From positions 2,685,001 through 2,737,500 of the forward strand of contig WPIO01000056.1 of the NCBI GenBank assembly GCA_009760855.2: DNA of 52,500 nucleotides, read 5' to 3'. The DNA comes from Cristatella mucedo. Taxonomy: Eukaryota > Bryozoa > Phylactolaemata > Cristatellidae. Under the pieces are notes generated by a model that made no database searches, was not told where the DNA came from, and saw nothing but the letters and a program-made list of their open reading frames with translations. Shown piece by piece: positions 11,209-22,551 of the stretch. The position numbers and the translations under genes were made by a program. Each line of letters begins with the position of its first letter. Positions within the stretch are counted from its first letter, which is position 1.

Positions 11209-11628
11209 GTCGTCAAGCAGCGAGACAAGAAGCTGGACGAGTCGAGAGGCGGCTTCATACTGACGGCGCGCTCCAACGGCGACGCGCGCGGCGGCGCGGG
11301 CTGCGCCGGAGGCGGCGGCGGCGGCGCCGGCGAGCCGTACGACGGCGGCTCGCCGCGGCGCGCCTCGCGGCTCGCCGCGCTGCTCGCCAAGCCCAAGACC
11401 ATCAAGCGCTCGCTGATGACGGGACTGCGCCTGCGCAAGCAGCGCAGCGCCGGCGACGTCAACGAGCTGCACGCCGCCGACGCGGCCTACGCGGCGGCGG
11501 CGGCGGCGGCGTCGTCGCTGCGCAGCGCGCGCAGCTTTGCCAGCCAGCGCAGCACGAGCAGCGTCGAGTCGGCGGCCGAGTCACGCTCGCCGACCGACGC
11601 CAGCGACGACCACAGCTTCTACAGTCAG
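11209..11628 (+). CDS. JPH: Junctophilin exon: joining region between MORN VI and VII
   Basis: This is a 140-codon exon, phase 0 on both sides, between ccgctgcag and CAG|gtgagc. It starts VVKQRDKKLDESRGGFIL and holds a Gly/Ala-rich stretch coded by GGC/GCG runs. It then has a basic segment (KTIKRSLMTGLRLRKQRS) and a Ser-rich segment (RSFASQRSTSSVESAAESR) ending DDHSFYSQ. The basic-then-serine order matches the vertebrate joining region between MORN VI and MORN VII. That region is variable in the family, so the assignment rests on frame continuity with the flanking MORN exons and on this order. A (GCG)n array begins about 40 bp past the donor. The poly-Ala tract near codon 95 is probably a repeat expansion inside the exon. 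Confidence 0.9.
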
Positions 11629-11665
11629 GTGAGCCATTGCCGCCGGCCACCGCCTACCGACGCAG

Positions 11666-11780
<115 letters not shown>

Positions 11781-12267
11781 CAGTCTGCCGCCTTCGCTCG
11801 TCGCGACGATAGGGTGGACCACTTCGCGTGTCTCTTGCCGCCTTGACTAGGGTGGACTACTTCGTGTCTCTTGCCGCCTTAGCGTTGCGCGGCGACACTT
11901 AGCTCGTGCCCTCCGAACCGCTTAGCGTGCGGCGCCGAGAGCTCGTCAGCCGGCGGCCGGCGCAAGCGCTCCTGTGCGCGCGGCGCGCGGCTGTCGTGTC
12001 TCGAGGAGGAGGCGAACCGCCCGGGCGCTCCCTATTTCCCGCCGCGGCTGACGGCCGTCAGCAACTTCACCTTCACCTTGGATGCGGTAATTGCCGTCCC
12101 GCCCTTTAAACCGCGTCGCTTTACGGAAACGCAAGTGGAACTCACTTATGTTTGGCCAGAGCCATTCGCGAATTAAATAGCTGCTCAGCGACCGGAGGGG
12201 TCGCCGAAAGGGTGTGGGAGCTCTCTGTCTCTGCCTGCCGGTCTGTCTGCCTGCCAGTCTGTCCATC

Positions 12268-12585
12268 TACAGATCGACTTCAAGGTTTTGTCGCTCACTT
12301 TTAGGTCACTTCATTCTTTGGCTCCAGCCTATCTGTCAGATCTACTACCCCACCAGGCCAAGCATCGTACCATCCGCTTTTCGGAATCCAACAGTTTACC
12401 AATACCTCGTACAAACCTCAAATCCTTTGGAGACCGTGCATTTAGTTTGTATGCTCCCAAAGCCTGGAACTCCCTCCCGACTGGCGTCAGAACATCCCCT
12501 GACTTGACCACATTTAAAAGAACTTAAAAGCACACCTATATAGGACAGCATTTAGTGGGTCCCAGTGATTCGTCCTTCACGACTA
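12268..12585 (+). mobile_element. LINE-A C-terminal fragment in junctophilin intron
   Basis: Encodes DFKVLSLTFRSLHSLAPAYL, then SDLLPHQAKHRTIRFSESNS and SFGDRAFSLYAPKAWNSLPT, the C-terminal end of a CR1/L2-like LINE ORF2, then part of the 3' UTR ending TTCGTCCTTCAC. It is 5' truncated at about 12268. Confidence 0.9.
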
Positions 12586-12989
12586 AGCCGGAAAGGTGCA
12601 ATCCTTGACCTTGCCTGGGTAGCCAATCGAGGGCGGAAGGGGGCAGAGGAGAGCGGAAGAGGGCGGTACCCGGAAGCCGGTGCGTTCCTACCGTTAGGAT
12701 CTGTCCGGATGAAGGCCAGCGGCTCGTTGGCCATCGTTGCCTAAATGGCAACGCTCAGCGCATTATCGTATTAGCTCAGCTCTCGTCTCTCGTTGGAGAC
12801 GCTTCCGCGAGCGGCTCATGCTCTGCCTCACCCTCACGTCAAACTCTATTCCCGCGTATTTTCCGGAGCACTGCTCTGGAAATTCGCGCGCCACTTCGGC
12901 CGCCAGAGATCGCCGAGTGAGCAGAGCTCGCGCCCCGCTCCCCCCCCCCGCCGCCGCCGAAACGGGCGGCGCCGAGCGAGTCAGGCGCC

Positions 12990-13643
<654 letters not shown>

Positions 13644-13657
13644 TGAGAGCGAGAGCG

Positions 13658-13701
13658 CGACTCGATTCGTCGAGGCGCGGCGGCCTCGACGAATCGAGTC
13701 G
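13658..13701. repeat. Perfect 19-bp inverted repeat in the 139-bp junctophilin intron
   Basis: 13658-13676 pairs fully with 13683-13701 around a loop of six bases. It starts 16 bases after the 5' splice site. Confidence 0.95.
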
Positions 13702-13781
13702 AGGCCGAGGACGCCCCGCCCGCCCGACGCCGCCGCGCCTGACGCCTCCGCATAAGCGCACGTCCGCTTCTCGCGTTTCAG

Positions 13782-13900
13782 AATGGCGAACGCCAGAGCG
13801 AAAGCGGAACTGGCCGACGCGGCCGCCGGGAAGGCGCTGCGCGACTCGGACTGCGCGAGAGTCAAAGCGCGCGATCTGGATCCCAAGTTCCACCAGCCAG
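13782..13900 (+). CDS. JPH: Junctophilin exon: helical region
   Basis: The exon follows tcgcgtttcag after an intron of only 139 bp and ends at G|gtaatc. Its first base completes an Arg codon, and it leaves in phase 1. It encodes MANARAKAELADAAAGKALR, then CARVKARDLDPKFHQP. That corresponds to the family's AHARAKAD...ARELSPDFYQPG block, the highly charged helix and the end of the conserved N-terminal half. Both phases agree with the neighbouring exons. Confidence 0.93.
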
Positions 13901-14423
13901 GTAATCGCGGCCGGAGGAGACAAATTCGCAGCAGCCTCGGCAATGTGACGACGTGGACCGCGAGGCTCCGCACGAGGCGGCGCACGATCGCGGCGGCCGC
14001 AGCGGCAGCATTTTCCGGCTCCGACGCCGCCGGCAGAGAACTGCCAAAGCAGCAGCGCCAATTGCCTGGCGCGCGGCGCCGCCGAGTCAGGGGTAGAGCG
14101 TCGGGTCAGAGGTCGAGGTCAGCGGCGGCGTCTCACCTCGCGGCTGCTGGCGGTGAGTCGCGAGCGACTCGAGGTGTTTCTTTCGTCATCGGATCATTAC
14201 ATCATTACATCATCCCTCATCCCTCATCAAAGGGTCTTGAGCAGGAGCCCAATCGCGGCCCGGCGATTGTCGCTCAGATTGCCTCTCAGACCACGTGGCC
14301 TCCGAGTCAGCACGCGATGAGCACCGATGCGGCTGCTGGCTTTGTTCGGGGGGGGGGGGACATTCCGAAGTCACGTGACAATGCGAAATGTGACTCGTGC
14401 AGGGAGCTCGATTGCTACGCCAA

Positions 14424-14707
14424 CTTAAAACACACACCTATTTAGGACGGCATTTAGTGGGTCCCTGTGATTCGTCCTTCACGTGCTTGTGCGTGCTGGC
14501 ACTGTGCATGCTGCCACTAACCACGTTTGCATGCTGACCGTGTGAATGTCACCCCTAACCGTGTTATTCATTTTGTTTGTTTATCAAGCATTCTATTACT
14601 CACCATTCAATTGCATTTCCCTTTGCAGCAAATGTAAAGCGCCTAGAAAGAGATCGAGCTCTCTGAGGGCACTTTATCAAGTGCATTATTATTATTATTA
14701 TTATTAC
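14424..14707 (+). mobile_element. LINE-A 3' UTR copy
   Basis: Begins with the very end of ORF2 (AACTTAAAACACACACCTAT), then the whole 3' UTR and the terminal motif GTAAAGCGCCTAGAAAGAG, CTCTCTGAGGGCACTTTATC and (ATT)n. It overlaps the 3' sequence of the copy at 12268-12585, so the two are separate insertions rather than halves of one. Confidence 0.9.
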
Positions 14708-14912
14708 GCCTTGACTTCACCCGTCCTGCCCGCGACCTCGGTCGCTGCGCCGTGCTTCAAGTTTCCAAGTGATCGTAGATAAATCATACGTGCGACTGAG
14801 AAAATGGACGGACTAGCACTTCTCCACCGATCATCCGTGAATTGTGGTTCTTTTAATATAGCAAGACCCTTCGTCTTTCGGTTCTTCGCATGAGAAAAAA
14901 GACCTAAAGGAC

Positions 14913-14988
<76 letters not shown>

Positions 14989-15084
14989 GCAGAGATAGAG
15001 AGAGAGGCAGAGATAGAGGGAGAGGGCGAGAGAGAGAGAGGGAGGGAAAGAGGGAGAGAGAGAGAGAAAGAGGGAGAGAGAGAG
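14913..15084 (+). repeat. (GA)n, interrupted
   Basis: GA array with AAAG, GGCA and TA interruptions. Confidence 0.95.
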
Positions 15085-15235
15085 TCCAGGGCAGGTCAGA
15101 GCACACACGTACATATAACAAATACGTACATGGCAATCGCACAATTTTGACTATATTCAAGTGTAGAGCCACCACTTAAAGCAGCCGTTACGAGCAGCTA
15201 TTCCCACAAAATCATTTCCGTGGTGACTTGACCGC

Positions 15236-15383
15236 GCAGCCTTTGACCTCGCAGCTTGAGCTCGCAGCCTTTGACCTCGCAGCCTTTGACCTCGCAGCTT
15301 GAGCTCGCAGCCTTTGACCTCGCAGCCTTTGACCTCGCAGCTTGAGCTCGCAGCCTTTGACCTCGCAGCCTTTGACCTCGCAG
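15236..15383 (+). repeat. Minisatellite with 43-bp higher-order unit
   Basis: Units GCAGCCTTTGACCTC (twice) and GCAGCTTGAGCTC alternate as a 15+15+13 pattern, about three and a half times. Confidence 0.92.
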
Positions 15384-15814
15384 TAGCTTTCTTTCTTTGC
15401 TTTTCACTTCCTTTGTGTTGCGTGGCATGATGCCTCTTGGGTACTGTAAGTGAGCACTCACATCCTGTTAGGCTTTGAGAGCGCCTGAGAAAACTCTCAT
15501 GCGTGATACTTGCTTAGTCTCGACGGCTCTGCGAAGCTACATTAATACGGAAACACATTTACATTGCATTAAAGGTCGTACGTCACTAAGTCTCGGGTCG
15601 CTCAAAATTGCTGTCCGCTATCCTCTGGTTTTTCGCTTGCAAGAGCTGCATGCGCACACAAACGCAGATACTTTTAAGAGTTTGCGAGTTTAAAGATTTT
15701 AAGAGTTTGCGAGCTGAGCGCGAGCATGCCTGACCGTGCAGCATGGAAATGTGCGTATACAGTCCTTTCCCGAAGAACGGCTCAGAACCGCCGCGTCTTG
15801 CCGCTCGTCCACAG

Positions 15815-16110
15815 GACTCGCCGTATTAAAGAATAAGAAACTGGAGCAGAGGTCTGGCAGCATCGCCGAGACCGACGGCCACGGCGGTGGCGGCGGCGAT
15901 GCCCCGTCGAAGCCCCGAAGTTCCGCATCCGCAGTCCTCGCTGCGCAGCCCCGACTCTCTCACATCCGGTCCGACGGGATCGGCAATGGCGGCGGCTTCG
16001 GCGAGCAAACGCAGCTGTCACTCGGGAGACACAGCTTGACGGGCGTTCCGCTGGACAGAGGCTTAGGTCGAGAGTGCCTGCCCAATGGTCGGCTACGGAG
16101 GCTGCCCGAG
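15815..16110 (+). CDS. JPH: Junctophilin, probable exon of the divergent linker region
   Basis: This exon is inferred, not recognised by similarity. After the previous exon (phase 1) the reading must resume with two bases. The acceptor cgtccacag|ga gives Gly plus LAVLKNKKLEQRSGSIAE in an open frame. A donor CGAG|gtacta at 16111 closes it in phase 0, as the next exon requires. The 98 codons are Gly-, Ser- and Arg-rich and have no conserved motif, as expected for the divergent region after the helix. The donor is only moderate (position +5 is t). Another frame across the same stretch reads SSLRSPDSLTSGPTGSA, which also looks like a disordered linker but has stops on both sides and no phase-compatible splice sites that I could find. 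Confidence 0.5.
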
Positions 16111-16337
16111 GTACTAGCGCACGTGCGCACACGGCTGCCTCCATTGCAGCTTCGGCGGCTGCGGCAAGCGCCAGGCTGCGTTGTCGACAGGTGGGACCTC
16201 GGCGAAACCTTGTCCGGTTCTCAAAAGACCAGCTCTAAAGTCTCAAACTTTCAGTGTAGCTCCGGGCCAGGACCTCTTAGTTTTCTAGCATAGCTCAGGC
16301 AGCTGGCTGACGTCATCCGCAGAAGTTGTGCGGCGCT

Positions 16338-16433
<96 letters not shown>

Positions 16434-16536
16434 GAAAAGGAGAGAGCAAAAGTTATGAAAAAGAGAGACGTAAGAAAGAAAGAGGTGAAAAAAGAGAGAG
16501 ATAAAAACGAGAAAGAGAGATGAAAGAGAGAGATAA

Positions 16537-16607
<71 letters not shown>

Positions 16608-16625
16608 GGAGATTTATGTAGAGAT

Positions 16626-16689
<64 letters not shown>

Positions 16690-16808
16690 GGAAAGAGCAA
16701 AAGTTATGAAAAAGAGAGACGTAAGAAAGAGAGAGGTGAAAAAGAGAGCGATAAAAAAGAGAAAGAAAGATGAAAGAGAGAGAGGGAGATAAATAGAGAG
16801 AGAGAGAG

Positions 16809-16853
<45 letters not shown>

Positions 16854-16910
16854 GGAGATATATATAGAGATAGAGATAGAGATAGAGAGAGTGAGCGAGA
16901 GAGAGAGAGT

Positions 16911-16966
<56 letters not shown>

Positions 16967-17005
16967 GAGAGAGAGAGAAAGAGGAGAGAAAGAGGCGAGA
17001 GGGAA
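16338..17005 (+). repeat. GA-rich array with a duplicated 250-bp unit
   Basis: Pure GA blocks alternate with a unit containing AGCAAAAGTTATGAAAAAGA and GACGTAAGAAAGA, seen at about 16440 and again at about 16690, each followed by GA and then GAGTGAGGAGAT. Period about 247 bp. Confidence 0.92.
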
Positions 17006-17300
17006 AAAGGGCCGCTAAACAGAGCGTGCTGCCACGGCGACGGCGTCGGGTCGGTGGTGAGTCGTCGTCGGGTTTTTGACCAATTGAGAGACACAGGAAG
17101 AAGCGGGGACGAGGGGGCAGAGGCATAAGAGGAGAGTTCGTGGGGACGAGGCAATGGAGACGGTCCATATTGCGCCTCGAGAGAGATACGAGAGCAGCCG
17201 GTCGAAGACAGCGATTAATAATATATGCACTGTTGAGGCAGGAGCAGACAGACGGAGAAATCGCGCAGCCACGGTATATCTGAATGATTTGAACCAGCTA
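17005..17300 (-). repeat. Inverted repeat, upstream arm (in junctophilin intron)
   Basis: The reverse complement aligns along its length with 19570-19880. Shared blocks include CTGGTTCAAATCATTCAGAT, GAGGCGCAATATGGACCGTC, CTCGTCCCCACGAACTCTC and CACCGACCCGACGCCGTCGC, with scattered mismatches. It is fused to a long GA array on its 5' side. No known transposon signature was found. Confidence 0.9.
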
Positions 17301-17939
17301 GGCAGCCCTCACGTCTGAGCCTTGGTAGATGAAGCGATTAACCGAGGTCGTGATTGGGCCTTTATAGACTGCGCGAGCAAGCTAAATAATAGCGCGGCGG
17401 CAGCTTCAACGACTCGCCGCTGCTCCAGAATTGGATCGACTCTCGGCGCGCATTTTCGCTGGGCCGCATTAACTAATCGCAAAGCGTATTTTTATACGAA
17501 CGCCCGACTGCAAGGCGCGGCGCAGATGTAAACAGTTCCAGCGGCGATAATAGCGACTCGAGCGGAGCTAGCAGCGGGACCGTAATTAGCGTTGCACTCG
17601 CTCGCGAGCGTGGCGCTTGCAATGCCCGCCCGCCCGGGGTGGCGCTGCGCTGCTCCGCAGGCGGCATCCGCAGCAGCCGCAGCCGATGCTTTCGCGGGCT
17701 CCGCCGACACGGAAGCCGCCCGCGGGATTCGTGCTAGCCGGCTCGGCTCGCTATGATCGAGTCGCCCTCTCTCGAGCTCGCTCGCCGCCGATTTCGCGTT
17801 GTTGTGCCGCCCACTCCCAAGCGAGCTGCCGCGGCGGCCTGAGCGGGCTTCGCCGCCGGCCGCGAACAGCGGGCAGCACCGACCAGCCCGGCCATCGCCG
17901 CTGCGCTGACGCCGGCTCTCGCCGACTCTCGCCGAGCAG

Positions 17940-18701
17940 GTGTCGTCACTGGACTCGAGCTTCGGGCTGATCGGCGCGCTCGCCGGCGACGCGCTCAGCG
18001 ACTCGGCGACCAGGAGCGGCGGCTCGCGGCAAAGCGGCCTGCTCTCGCCGGCCGTACTGTCCGATCACTTCGATCACTACGTGACGTCGCGCAGGACGCT
18101 GACGGATGCAACGGACGAGAACCACAATAGGACTACCGACGCGGCGGCGGCGGCCGAGCCGTTCCGCAGTCAGCCGCCGCCGTCCGCCGGCCCCCGAGCC
18201 GCAGCGGCGGCGGGCCGCGGCCGCGATGCGTCCCTTCCTCTAGGCGCCGGCGGCCGGACCGGCGGTGTCGACGCGGGCAGCGCCGGCGGCAAGGGCGGTT
18301 CGGCGGCGGTTCGAGTGCAGCACGCTCTCGTGGGCGGCAGCGCCCAGCAGGGGAAGAGCTGCGGCCGTGCGGAGACTTCCTCCTCGTCGGTGCGCCGCGT
18401 CGTCGAGGACTTCAACATGAACGTGCAGACGTCCAAGGACGACGCCGCGCTGCTGCTTCTGAGAAGGACCGCCACCGGTGGGCGCGCTGCGGCGGCGGGC
18501 GGCAGGCCATCGCTGTCCTCGGCGTCCGGGCGGCAGCTCGGCAGTCTGCCCGACATCAGTGCCATCGAGGAGCTGGCCGCGCTGGGCAAGGACGAGCTGG
18601 CCAAGCTGAGCGCCGAGCGACGCGAGGCCATACGACATCTGCTGGACGAGAACGAGCGGCGCAGGAACGGCGACATTGGCATGCTCGTCACCGATGTCAA
18701 G
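17940..18701 (+). CDS. JPH: Junctophilin exon: long divergent region
   Basis: The acceptor is gccgagcag and the donor AAG|gtcaga. The exon is 762 bp, phase 0 on both sides, so its inclusion or skipping would not shift the frame. It encodes 254 residues beginning VSSLDSSFGLIGALAGDALS. A Ser/Gly/Ala-rich low-complexity centre follows, then a more structured part with VRRVVEDFNMNVQTSKDDA and an acidic/basic helix (ISAIEELAALGKDELAKLSA, then RREAIRHLLDENERRR) ending in VTDVK. In the family this stretch between the helix and the anchor is poorly conserved. Placement rests on frame, splice sites and its join to the anchor exon. It lies between two inverted copies of an approximately 300-bp repeat. 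Confidence 0.82.
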
Positions 18702-18779
18702 GTCAGACAAGAAGGCGCCTGCAGAGATGGTTCGATAGGGGAGAGCGTGGGGTGTAAGACCGAGAGAGCGAGCGAGCGA

Positions 18780-19050
<271 letters not shown>

Positions 19051-19449
19051 GCACTCGTTGCGAGCCTTCATGAGCCGAGGTTCGCTCAAGAGATCATCTC
19101 CAAAAACCTCACGCGGCTCCTGTTACGTACCGACGGCAGTGCTCGAGCAAGGCGCTCTTTGGGCAGTGCTCGAGCAAGGCACCCTACTATTGGCCGTCAA
19201 CCTGCGGCGAATCTCCGTCTCAGCTCCGTCTCAGCTCCGACGAGTCGCTGGATATCCGGAGACTTCCGGAATTTCCTCCCCAGCGTGCGGGCCATCCAGA
19301 GGTTAAACGGTTGAACCATTTCGGTTCGAGGCAAACCCGCGATGTCAGCCTTATGTGCATCCGCAATAGCCGACCGACGAAGCTCGAGTTCGACCCAAAC
19401 TTGGGGTAGGGTGTTAGGTTGAGCAGCATTAGGCCCCCTCGCTTCATGG

Positions 19450-19560
19450 TCTCTCTCTCTCTCTCTCCCTCTCTCTCTCTCTCTCTTCCTCTCTCTCTCT
19501 CTCTCTCTCTCTCTCACTATTTCTCTCTCTCTCTCTCACTATTTCTCTCTCCCTCTCTTT
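19450..19560 (+). repeat. (CT)n, interrupted
   Basis: CT array next to the inverted-repeat arm at 19570. Confidence 0.93.
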
Positions 19561-19569
19561 CACGTGCAG

Positions 19570-19880
19570 GCTGTATAGCTGGTTCAAATCATTCAGATAT
19601 ACCGTGGCTGCGAGATTTCTCCGTCTATCTACTCCTGCCTCAACAGTACAGATATTAATTATCACTGTTTCGACTGGTTGCTCTCTTATCTATCACGAGG
19701 CGCAATATGGACCGTCTCGATCGCCTCGTCCCCACGAACTCTCTTCTTATGCCTCTGCCCCCTCGTCCACGCTTCTTCCCGTGTCTCTTGATTGGTCAAA
19801 AAACCCGATGACAACCCGCCACCGACCCGACGCCGTCGCCGGGCATGCACGCTCAGTTGCGTAGCCCTCATTCCCTCTCG
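19570..19880 (+). repeat. Inverted repeat, downstream arm (in junctophilin intron)
   Basis: Partner of 17005-17300 in opposite orientation, also bordered by CT arrays, which are complementary to the GA arrays beside the other arm. Together they enclose junctophilin exon 17940-18701. Confidence 0.9.
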
Positions 19881-20115
19881 CCTCTCTCTCTCTCCTTTTT
19901 CTCTTTCCACTTGGTCTCTCTCTCTCTTTGTCGCTCTCTCACTATCTTTCCACCTCTCTCTCTCTCTCTCACCATCTCTCTCTCTCTCTCCATCTTTCTC
20001 TCTCTCTCTCTCTCCATCTTTCTCTCTCTCTCTCTCCATCTTTCCCTCTCTCTCACTATCTCTCCATTTCCCTCTCCATCTCTCTTTTCACCTCCCTCTC
20101 TCTCTCTCACTCTGG
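19876..20115 (+). repeat. (CT)n with CATCTTTC/CACTATC interruptions
   Basis: CT-rich array on the other side of the inverted-repeat arm. Confidence 0.93.
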
Positions 20116-20139
20116 CCGATGCCATCACCCAAGGTAGTC

Positions 20140-20600
20140 TTGGCTTTCACGCCTATGTCTACGGCTCTCAGCTTTCGGCATTCAACCTTCGACCCTTTTA
20201 GGTCTCGATCAGCATCCAACTGGTGCAAAACTCAGCAGCTCGTTTCGTCTGTCGTCAACAGTGAAGCTACTTGCTACACTAGTTCGGTCAGAGCTTTACT
20301 GGCTTCCTTTTGAGCATAGAATCGACTTGAAGATCCTCAGTATGGCTGCTTTCACGCTGCTTTAATCACTTGTACCGGCCTACCTATCTAGCCTCATTGT
20401 TCCTCCAGTCACGTGCTCTCGAGCCATCCGTTTCTCGTGCGAAATTGAAATCACTTTGTGACAGGGACATTCGTTCATTCCTAGAACATTCCTGGAACTC
20501 ACTTCTGGCTTGTGTCAAGGTCACTTGCAATGAATTTTGCGTCGTTCAAGTCTCAGATAGTCAGACGTGTCTACTTCGCGAAGCTTGCTCTTCGACCCCG
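20140..20600 (+). mobile_element. Decayed CR1/L2-like LINE C-terminal fragment
   Basis: Frames around CAACTGGTGCAAAACTCAGC give QLVQNSAARFV, then FEHRIDLKILSM and LVPAYLSSLIVPP, the conserved end of CR1/L2-like ORF2, with stops and frame changes. It is more diverged from LINE-A and LINE-B than they are from their own copies, so it is probably a third family. Confidence 0.75.
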
Positions 20601-22177
20601 TGAAATCGTCGTTGTCGTTCCTGCGTGCCTTGCGTACCTGTACCTGCTTACCTGTACCTGCGCTAATACCTGTAACTAATTCAGTGCACAGTACTAATCA
20701 GGGCTCCTACTAACAGGTGTCCCCGACTGTCCGCCTGTATGCTTTTGCTGGCTTCTCTAAGCATTAAGCATCCGACTGCTCGTAAATGCTTGCTTAAGCG
20801 TGATACCGTGCCCGCCATCAAGACTAGGCTATTGATTTTCTCGCAGCAATTTGCAAAGCACCTGAACGAAGACTTAGCACTCTTAGCCGGCTATGCAAAT
20901 GAACGAGCGAAAGAAGCGTCCAGAATGCTGGCGAAGTTCTAACAGCGGCGACCGACGCGATCGGTCGGACGCCGCATTCGGCTCGAAAGGGCCCGCCAGA
21001 GCCATGGCTGAGTCGGTCCCTGTCGAGTGGCGTAGCGACCTTCAAAAAGCCGGGAAAGCGACCGACCGGAAGCGTCGCGTTCGAGAGCGAGTCACTCGGC
21101 AGAGCGGAGAAAATCCGCGCGAGAGTCACTCGGCCGCTCGGAGCCAGGAGATCGCCGAGAGATCGCTTCGGAGCCTGGTGGGCTTGAGGGGCCGGAGCTG
21201 GGGGCGGGGGGGGGGGTTCACGAGAAATCGGCGCCGAATTTCTCGTGAAGTCTCGCGGGAGCGTCTCTCGCTCGCTCAATCGCCCGCCCGAACGCCCACC
21301 TCTGGCCAGTACGGGCAACGGAGCGAATCGCCGACCGGCGAAGCTCTTCCAGCGTCCGGGCCGTCCATGGATTCGCGGCGGCGATCGGCTGGCTTTCGTA
21401 AGGCGCTCGCTCGCCTTCCGAAGAGGCGTCAATTACAGGAGATGGAATCGGCTTTCAGTCTCGAGCGATGGAGGAGGAAGCCAAGGAACACGAGGTTGGA
21501 CGTGAGTGGTGCTGATTACTCGGCTGACGGCAGCGGCTCGAGCTCGACCTTTCTGATTTCGGTCCAAATGGCGAGAGATTCGCGATCGCGCTCGTGCACA
21601 TGCGCGGTAAATGAAGCGAAGCCTTTCAGCACCCGACGAGTGCGAGGGGGGCGGGGCGTGGGTAGGGGGCGCGGCCGGCGGGCCCGTGGGCGAGCGCCCC
21701 CTACCTCGACTAGGCGAGAGCGGGCGAACTCGAGGAGCCCGGACGATCTGCAGCCGCCTCCAACGCGAATCGGCGGCGGCCGCGCCGCATATCGCTACCG
21801 CACCGATTCGCGTAGGAGATCGCTTTTACCTCTTTTCTGCGAGCGTAGGCAAACGGCCGCCGCCGTCGCTCGCGCCTCGAAAAGCCGTCGAGATGCAGTC
21901 GTGTCGCGTGAGTCGAAGGCAGTCGAGCCCCTCCCCCCCACCCCGCAGCCACCGAGCCTTCTCGCCTCTGGAGCTTAATAGTACACCGTCAGGCTGGCAC
22001 CGCCGTCGGCCTAATGGTCTGGCATTAAAGCCGAGTTCTTGACGTCTTTAATTGACTGACTCGCCGCCAAGTTGAAGGATGAGATAGTGAGCGCGCCGCA
22101 TGCCGTCAGCACAGTGAAAGCGAGGCGAGACGGAGTTGTCGAGGATCGGTCCAGTTCGAGAGCGCTCGAAACGAGTA
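20601..22177. other. Junctophilin intron with a long composition-driven open frame
   Basis: GC-rich, with poly-G near 21207 and the palindrome at 21217-21249. A 361-codon open frame (20893-21978) is Arg/Ser-rich and matches no family I know. It carries no splice or conservation support, so I treat it as intronic. Confidence 0.45.
21217..21249. repeat. Near-perfect palindrome after a poly-G run
   Basis: TTCACGAGAAAT and ATTTCTCGTGAA flank CGGCGCCGA. A run of G lies directly 5'. Confidence 0.93.
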
Positions 22178-22214
22178 TAGGTCGAGAGAGAGAGAGATAG
22201 CGAAGGCGGCAGAG

Positions 22215-22296
<82 letters not shown>
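22178..22296 (+). repeat. (GA)n
   Basis: GA array with one interruption (TAGCGAAGGCGGCAGAGTGC), upstream of the junctophilin anchor exon. Confidence 0.95.
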
Positions 22297-22299
<3 letters not shown>

Positions 22300-22464
22300 A
22301 TGCAAATATTTGTAAATATAATCAGCGAGGATGACTTTTGCCGAGTACTACAGGCGCGCTCAACTACCAATCCGCTCGCGACGAACCAGATTTGCCTTTT
22401 GAGTGCCGCGACCTTGACACTTGTGTTTACGTCGAGCTCGCCCCTTTTTTTTTACCGCTTTCAG

Positions 22465-22551
22465 AAATGGGTGCAGCAGCGGCAGCTGATGATGCTCGTG
22501 TTCGCCATTAACCTCAGCGTGGCCAGCGTCATCTACAACCTCATGCTCTGA
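22465..22551 (+). CDS. JPH: Junctophilin terminal exon: C-terminal membrane anchor and stop
   Basis: A polypyrimidine tract and tttaccgctttcag precede the exon, which enters in phase 0. It encodes KWVQQRQLMMLVFAINLSVA, then SVIYNLML, then TGA. The hydrophobic run of about 20 residues at the extreme C terminus is the tail anchor that holds junctophilin in the ER/SR membrane. Vertebrate family members also end in a single helix with almost nothing after it. The preceding exon ends DVK and joins in frame. The intron before it is about 3.8 kb. Confidence 0.88.
   Translation, partial: KWVQQRQLMMLVFAINLSVASVIYNLML

Noticed and set aside
15236-15383. Regular repeat array that could suggest CRISPR
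   Set aside because: Units are contiguous without unique spacers, and the window is an animal genome.
15935-16040. Alternative frame SSLRSPDSLTSGPTGSA as a junctophilin exon
   Set aside because: Attractive composition, but stops on both sides and no splice sites compatible with the phases of the neighbouring exons.
20893-21978. 361-codon plus-strand open frame in the last junctophilin intron
   Set aside because: Arg/Ser-rich and compositional. It matches no family known to me and crosses poly-G and palindromic sequence. It would deserve another look only with transcript support.
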